A stretch of DNA of 64,000 nt from Harmonia axyridis (lineage: Eukaryota; Arthropoda; Insecta; Coleoptera; Coccinellidae). A model generated the notes under the pieces. That model saw nothing but the letters and a program-made list of their open reading frames with translations, searched no databases and was not told the origin of the DNA. Shown piece after piece: positions 58,344 through 64,000 of the stretch. The translations under genes were made by a program, and so were the position numbers. Each line of letters begins with the position of its first letter. Positions within the stretch are counted from its first letter, which is position 1. Where the stretch lies: assembly GCF_914767665.1 (NCBI RefSeq), contig NC_059507.1:1364001-1428000 (forward strand), in the 5' to 3' direction.

Positions 58344-59268
58344 ATGGGTGTTTTTTTTCGAGGTATATAAATTTAAGTTGGCATTACTGTTCAAGATGGC
58401 GACCGATTTAACAGCTGTCAATTGATTTATTCTCAGTTCGGTTTGGCAATTCATTATGAATGGACTCTCCCCTGAACAACGTTTGCAAATAGTGCAATTT
58501 CATTTCGAAAATAATGGTTCTGTGCGGAATACGTATCGCGCACTACGTCCATTTTATTTTGTTTAGCGATGAAGCGCACTTCTGGTTGAATGGCTACGTC
58601 AACAAACAAAACTGCCGCATTTGGAGTGAAGCTAATCCTCTAGTGTATGTCGAAACACCGTTACATCCAGAAAAACTGACTGTTTGGTGCGATTTATGGG
58701 CTGGTGGAATCATTGTTCCGTACTTCTTCAAAAACGATGATGGCCAGAACGTTACAGTCAATGGTGATCGGTATAGAGCCATGATTACTAACTTTTTCAT
58801 TCCTGAATTGAACAACCATGATGTCCAGGAGCTGTGGTTCCAACAAGACGGCGCAACATGTCACACAGCTCGTGCCACAATCGATTTATTGAAAGACACG
58901 TTTGGTGACCGCCTAATTTCACGTTTTGGACCTGTGAATTGGCCTCCAAGATCTTGTGATTTAACACCGCTAGACTGCTTTCTGTGGGGCTATGTAAAGT
59001 CATTGGTCTATGCGGATAAGCCACAAACCCTTGACCATTTGGAAGACAACATTCGCCGTATTATTGCCGATATACTGCCACAAATGTTGGAAAAAAGTAA
59101 TCGAAAATTGGACGTCCAGATTGGACTACATCCGAGTCAGCCGTGGCGGTCATATGCCAGAAATCATATTTAAAATGTAATGCCACAAGATTATCTTGCG
59201 GATAAATAAAATTCATGTCAATCGAATAATCCATCGTTGTTTTATTGCAATTTAAAGTTCTATAGCTT
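58344..59268 (+). mobile_element. DD41D mariner-like element, copy 17
   Basis: TA at 58342-58343; 5' end ATGGGTGTTTTTTTTCGAGG. ATG at 58456 starts MNGLSPEQRLQIVQ, then the common junction with TAG at 58564. The 3' terminal repeat has lost its poly-A and CACCC part (TATAGCTTTA), much as the 5' end of copy 4 has. Confidence 0.93.
58514..59173 (+). pseudogene. DD41D transposase catalytic half, C-terminal frameshift
   Basis: 219 codons, beginning in out-of-frame N-terminal sequence and entering true transposase at FILFSDEAHF. All three catalytic Asp are present (FSDEAHF, QQDGATCHTA, LTPLDCFLWGY), with Tyr to Cys beside the third. An added A in the EKVIEN region (59094) shifts the frame, so the end reads SNRKLDVQIG instead of the usual SRLDY...FKM. 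It lacks the DNA-binding domain. Confidence 0.9.
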
Positions 59269-60126
59269 TACATAATTTCATTTCCATCGAAATCGTAGTT
59301 TCTAAGTTATGACTGAAGGGAAATCGCCCATCAACGAAATTTAAAGTTTCTAGGTTTTTCCTTTCGAGGGTTATAGACCGGCCTGCAATAAATGAAATGA
59401 TACTATACCGATGTAAAATGAGATTTTCTGGATTGAAAGCCAAGTAAGCGGCTAAAATCTTGGGCAGGGTTAGTCTTTGAGTGGGTGGATATTTATCTAT
59501 GTGTATTCAACTCAGAGAACTCAAATATTCCGTGAATCATCCAGTCTCTCGTCTATGTTTTTTTTTTGGGATGGTTAGGTTTCCCCAAAGTAATAATTGT
59601 ACATCTCCCTCGCGTCCTCGTTATTCTTCTGTCCCCTTACACATTTCCCTATCCAAAATGGCTTCCCTGACGTGAAATTTCATTCCGACTTCTTTCGAAC
59701 AGGTATCCTGTGTATAATCTAGTTATCATTCTCTGCCCCCCTCTTCCTGTCAATTCCAACGGATCTGAAACGACTGTACTTAATGTTCCGAGTACCCGAT
59801 TGCGTAGGATTTACTCGAAACAGTCGAACTCACTCAGAGTTGTAATTCCGGAAAAAAAAATTGTCAACCTGCACCGGAAACGCTCGCTCTGCTGATTTTA
59901 TTTCGTATGTAGAATGTTTGAGGAGGGGGCTTGATGAAAAGCATGATTTTTCCTTTGAAAAATGTGTGGTGTGTTTTATACTGGTTTATTTCCATTAACG
60001 ATTTTTTCTTTATTTATGAAGGGGTCCCTCTTAATTTTTTTTGCGCAGTACATAGGGTGGCCACGTAAAACAGAACATAAGTTTAAGTTTTTCCAGAAAA
60101 CGCGTTCAGAAACAAATTAACTTCTA
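59269..60126. other. non-coding stretch
   Basis: Short frames at 59252-59895 are not recognisable. A T-run of about 10 lies at 59558. Confidence 0.4.
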
Positions 60127-61037
60127 CAGGGTGGGCAAATGAGTGAGGTAAGCGGCTATATATCAGGATCCACTCATCGTAGAGACTTGCGGTAAAAATT
60201 TTTACCACCAAAGTGTACAAGAAAACACACTGGAAATTGTTTTGAAGTTCATACCTCTACCGCCAAGGGGCGTTATAGCTATCGTCGAGTAGAAAAATGA
60301 ATTTTACTCGAAAATGTTTCATATGAAGTTGGAGAAAAAATATCATCACTCGAATCCTTGTAAAATTCTCTATCTTTTTGAATTGTCACTTTCGATTTTA
60401 CGACATCAAATAAGGGTAGGTGAAAGGGAGAAATCTGACTGATTGAAATGCCTGTAACTTCAGTTTGGCTCAACATTTTTGAGCAAATTAGATCTCGTTT
60501 GAAAGATAATATCTTGTTGATTGAGGACAAAATATAGTCATGATGAATTTGTTTTTGCTGCTTTCGATAGGGGGCGCTTAGTCAGAAGTTCATTGTTTTG
60601 TTCATTTTACTTCGAAATTTCAAATGTAATGATAGTATATTTTGTACTCAATCAACAAGATTTAAGCGCGATCTAATTTGCTCAAAAATGTTGAGCTAAA
60701 CTGAAGTTACAGGCATTTCACTCAGTCAGATTTCTCCCTTTCCCCTACCCTTATTCGAAGTAGTAAAATTGAAAGTGACAATTCAGAAAGATAGAGAATT
60801 TTCCAAGGATTACAGTGATGATTTTTTTTCTTCAACTTTATATGAAACATTTTCGTGTAAAATTCAGTTTTTTACTCGACGATAGCTATTACGCCCCCTA
60901 GCGGTAGAGGTATGAAATTCAAAACAATTTCCAATGTGTTTTCTTGTACACTTTAGTGGTAAAAATTTTTACCGCAAGCCTCTACGATGAGTGGATCCAG
61001 AGATATAGCCGCTTACCTCGCTTATTTGCCCACCCTG
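60127..61037. repeat. foldback element with about 400-bp arms
   Basis: TA at 60125-60126 and 61038-61039. Outer ends are CAGGGTGGGCAAATGAG and its inverse. Arms at about 60127-60535 and 60630-61037 pair almost throughout (GTGGATCC near both ends, TTACAGGCATTTCA, TTGCTCAAAAATGTTGAGC); about 95 bp of spacer lie between. It has no open frame of note. The TA target suggests mobilisation by a Tc1/mariner-type enzyme, an inference. Confidence 0.9.
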
Positions 61038-61896
61038 TATTTCTAAAGGGACAAAATAGATAAGATGTTGAATAACTAAACACAAAAACTTGGAGGTGGA
61101 AATCTTGTGATTGTTGGTATACGTTCATCCCCTAAATCTTAATCTTAAGTGACAACAGGGGTGGAGAGACGCATAATTTTGAATTCAACAATACGTGCCA
61201 TCATGTATAATTTAAAAACCCTAATTTCCCATCTCGTAAAAGAGATCTTTCAATGAATAATTTACTGTGAATAAATTTTCCAAAAATACTACTATGCGTT
61301 CCTACCATCATTTCTGTTATCTCAGTCGCTGAACTTCCCAAACATCATTGGACAAATTCGTCATTTTGAATTGTCTGCTTATCTCTTTCTGACAAACAGA
61401 AGAATCACGCATACCACGTCACATTCTACTTATCAGCTATGTGGGTGGCTTCTACAATGCTGGAGATTGTTCAGTTTCGTCTACCAGATGGTAAGATGTC
61501 TCTTTTGTGTTATAGGATCGTCTCCTATACTGATCGCTGGTTTCATGTTGTTTTTTTATTTATTTCGATAAAAGTGTTATTCGAAAATAAAAAACCACCG
61601 TCTAGAGGATTCTCTACCTGAATTTTAGTACAAGAATTAGTATCGTTATCGGCGTTTTGAATTATTTTTTGAAACACAATCTTATCTGAGCACACATTTT
61701 TTTTCGAATAGACGGGAACGGTATATAGATATAGTACACTTCTCTAATTTTGTGGAAAATTTCGAATCTCCTTCATTCAAAGATACTAGTTTTCAAATTG
61801 CTAGTTTTTGCATTTTTTACTCGTGGAAGAATATCAATACCTTCTGCACTTGTATTATAAAAATCTATTCCTCTACCTACTTACGGCTGACAGTAG
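61038..61896. other. non-coding stretch
   Basis: No gene recognised; short overlapping frames at 61371-61621 have no supporting features. Confidence 0.4.
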
Positions 61897-62385
61897 CAGG
61901 CCAATTGAAAAGTCCCCAGTCAATCATAGTAAAACACATTTTCTTGGCAGAATTCGATTTTGTTATTCAACATAATTGTCTTCGACTGCAATACAGCGAT
62001 TATAGCGATCTTCCAACTTTTCGATAACATTTTTGTAGTATGATTAGTCTCTCTCTTCAAAATAGGCCTCAGTTTCGGCGATTACTTCTTCATTGGCGCT
62101 AAATTTCTTTCCAGCGAGCATTCTTTTGAGGTCTGAGAACAGGAAAAAGTCGCTGGGGGTCAGATCTGGCGAATACGGTGGATGCAGAAGCAATTCGAAG
62201 CCCAATTCATGCAATTTTGCCATTGTTTTCATAGATTTGTGACACGGCGCATTGTCTTGATGGAACACCACCTTTTTTTTTCTTCAAAGGGGGCCGTTTG
62301 AAGGTTTGTACTAACTGCAAATCATATGGATTTAATACTAGAACCGCCATCTGTGCATCAGACCGGGAACTTTTCAATTGGCCTA
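61897..62385 (-). mobile_element. DD34D mariner, internally deleted, both ends present
   Basis: Inverted ends AGGCCAATTGAAAAGTCCCC and its complement (TTTTCAATTGGCCT) bound 489 bp. The 5' leader (matching 23594-23670) is joined to the sequence just before the second catalytic motif, removing the N-terminal domains and the first Asp. The frame 62044-62271 reads MVFHQDNAPCHKSMKTMAKL, then HPPYSPDLTPSDFFLF and FSANEEVIAETEAYFEE. The spacing from QD to SD is 34 residues. A stop (at 62047 region) precedes the C-terminal end. Confidence 0.92.
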
Positions 62386-62402
62386 ACAGAAGTGATTTCA
62401 AT

Positions 62403-62815
62403 GAATATTTCCCTCCTGTCAAAAATTCTATGTATATGGAGAACAATTATCGAAAATTGCAGCGATAATTGCATCGTAGGAAGCGAAACAGCACTGCGAT
62501 GATTGTCCTGTTCATAGATGCATAGTTTCTATGCATCTTCCACAGTTCGAATCTATGGCAATTCCATTCTACATCAGTTTGACAAGTGATGTTACAGTTT
62601 ATTCGGGAAGTATTCCCTCGAATTACACTCGTGCATCAAAATGACCGGATAATTTCGCATTCCAGCGTGTTTTCTTTGAAAAACTGCATTCGGTCATTTT
62701 AATTTTTGGAGAAAGAGCCCACCACCTTCGGTGTCAGGCTCGCAGTTTTTATGACAACACGCTGTCATGCAAAATTATCGGTAATTTTGATGCACTTGTG
62801 CAATTACTTACGATA
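62403..62815 (+). repeat. repeat E, copy 2
   Basis: Matches 51688-52136 but lacks about 30 bp on the right side of the hairpin (after GTGTCAGGCTC). It starts 17 bp after the mariner derivative. Confidence 0.75.
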
Positions 62816-63589
62816 ATAATGATTTTCTGCGGAACTATAGAAAATCTACTAAGTAAATCATCGACCTTTTACAGAGTTCAAATTTTGCGTTTTTGAAATG
62901 AATGGCATTTTCAAAAATTCAGGAGCTTTTGGACTCGTCATTCATTCCTTTGCCAATTGCACCTTAAGTGACCACACAAAGGTGTTCCCAAATTTGAGCT
63001 ACTAATAATTTTGTTTTAGTACATTTTATCCGAGTACTATCCAACTCCTTCATTATATAAAAAAACAAGCTATATTGCAGTAAAACGAGTAATTATTTGT
63101 CCGCACCACGACCTGAAACTAAACTCCTCAATTACGCAAATCCCAATGTTTGTTTGCAACGAATGCGTTTACGATTATTCAGCTTTTAAAAACATGCATC
63201 ACCAGAAACAAACTCCTTCGTACATTGTGACAGCGCGTATTTTCAAAACTTGTATCCAACAAACAACTGCGAGAGACCATTGGACGTTAAAAGTACGCGC
63301 CAGTGTAACTCGATTGCGGGTCATTAAAACGCGTTTCCCGTTCGCGCGCCACTGACCGCCCACAACCTTCAAACAGGTTGTTTATAATTCCACTCGAACA
63401 AAGGAAGAGGCGAGAGTGTTCTTTGTTAACCCCGGCCCGATCTGTTGATTTCTTATCGGGTTCCTAGCCGGGCACGACACTGCGGACGTTTTCGATTCGT
63501 TCTGGGCCTTCGAGAATGGATTAAAACGGATACGGGGCTATTTTGGAAGTTTTTGAGTGTGGTGGTAGATCGAGTTGTACGAATTCTGA
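62816..63589. other. non-coding stretch
   Basis: No gene recognised. GC-rich and CpG-rich at 63290-63490. Confidence 0.35.
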
Positions 63590-63999
63590 TGGTTGATGAG
63601 CTTATTCAGTGATTTTGTTAAGATTTTTTGTTTCTGTGCTCTCAGGTAAACATATATGGACCCCTCATTATTTTCTCCTAACTGATTTTAACCTTTGACG
63701 TGGTTTAATTGTGATATTTTGTTTTGGATCCAAGTTTGGTTAATCGAGTTAACGTTAATTTTTATGGTTGATAAGCCAACTCTATGAACTTTTTCTGCCT
63801 TTCTGTTTCTGTGCCCTCGGGTGAAACATATATAGACCTCTCATTATTATTATTTCCTAACTGATTTTAACCTTAAACATGGATGAAGTGTGTTATCTTT
63901 GACCCCATTATGGTTGATCAAGTTTTTTTCAAATTTTTACAGTTGTTACGCTAATTGAGTGAAAATGTTTACCTTTTCTTCTTCTTCCTATACACCTCC
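63590..63999 (+). repeat. diverged tandem repeat, two units and part of a third
   Basis: Units begin TGGTTGAT at 63590, 63765 and 63911. The first two share TTTCTGTG.CCTC.GGT, ACATATAT.GACC.CTCATT and CTAACTGATTTTAACCTT. Periods are about 175 and 146 bp. The array may continue past the window. Confidence 0.65.
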
Positions 64000-64000
64000 T

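Noticed and set aside
1..64000. CRISPR arrays, tRNA and rRNA genes
   Set aside because: No regularly spaced short direct repeats, no cloverleaf with a GTTCGAATC-type arm in a proper context, and no rRNA-like block was seen on either strand. A covariance-model scan would be the decisive test.

Overview
The window looks like insect nuclear DNA, possibly from a beetle; the order is an inference and nothing here fixes the species. It is AT-rich and I found no intact host gene. Nearly every protein signal comes from transposable elements: mariner-like, Tc1-like, hAT and RNase H-bearing LINE fragments. The one recognisable cellular gene is a frameshifted, intronless ubiquitin-ribosomal protein L40 retrocopy (19138-19523).

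The dominant feature is one mariner-like family. Seventeen copies, in both orientations, cover about 13 kb, roughly a fifth of the window. Copies of about 0.93 kb have TA target sites and about 37-bp terminal inverted repeats starting A(A/C)GGGTGTTTTTTTT. They end in a transposase C-terminal half with catalytic motifs FSDEAHF, WFQQDGATCH and LTPLDYFLWGY; 41 residues separate the second and third Asp, matching the DD41D (rosa) group. No copy here can make a full transposase. All nine copies with an intact, informative centre share one internal deletion joining the first about 33 codons to the first catalytic motif, and two more carry a version shortened by 11 bp. This was therefore an internally deleted element that multiplied in trans. 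Two copies (33022, 46842) have different deletions.

Layout: 1-6.2 kb holds a partial DD41D copy, a palindrome made from the 5' end of a second mariner-like family, and a GC-rich-ended MITE. At 7-15 kb are four DD41D copies; two of them (7179 and 13272) lie at the same site of the same host repeat. At 15-25 kb are paired 0.5-0.6 kb repeats, the L40 retrocopy, hAT and LINE pieces, and two complementary halves of one DD34D mariner in opposite orientation that suggest a 5.7-kb inversion. At 26-31 kb are LINE 3' fragments and an unrecognised broken ORF. At 34-40.6 kb are two long inverted-repeat pairs, the first enclosing a 1.49-kb Tc1-like element with one stop codon. From 41 to 64 kb there are foldback elements (41073, 50760, 52278, 60127), hairpin repeats (51688, 62403), more DD41D copies (one nested in another element), a mariner deletion derivative and a short tandem repeat at the right end.

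No operon or pathway is present. What the parts show together is a history of insertion, internal deletion, nesting and rearrangement. Motif readings were done by eye; family names rest on motif spacing and terminal sequences, not on database searches.
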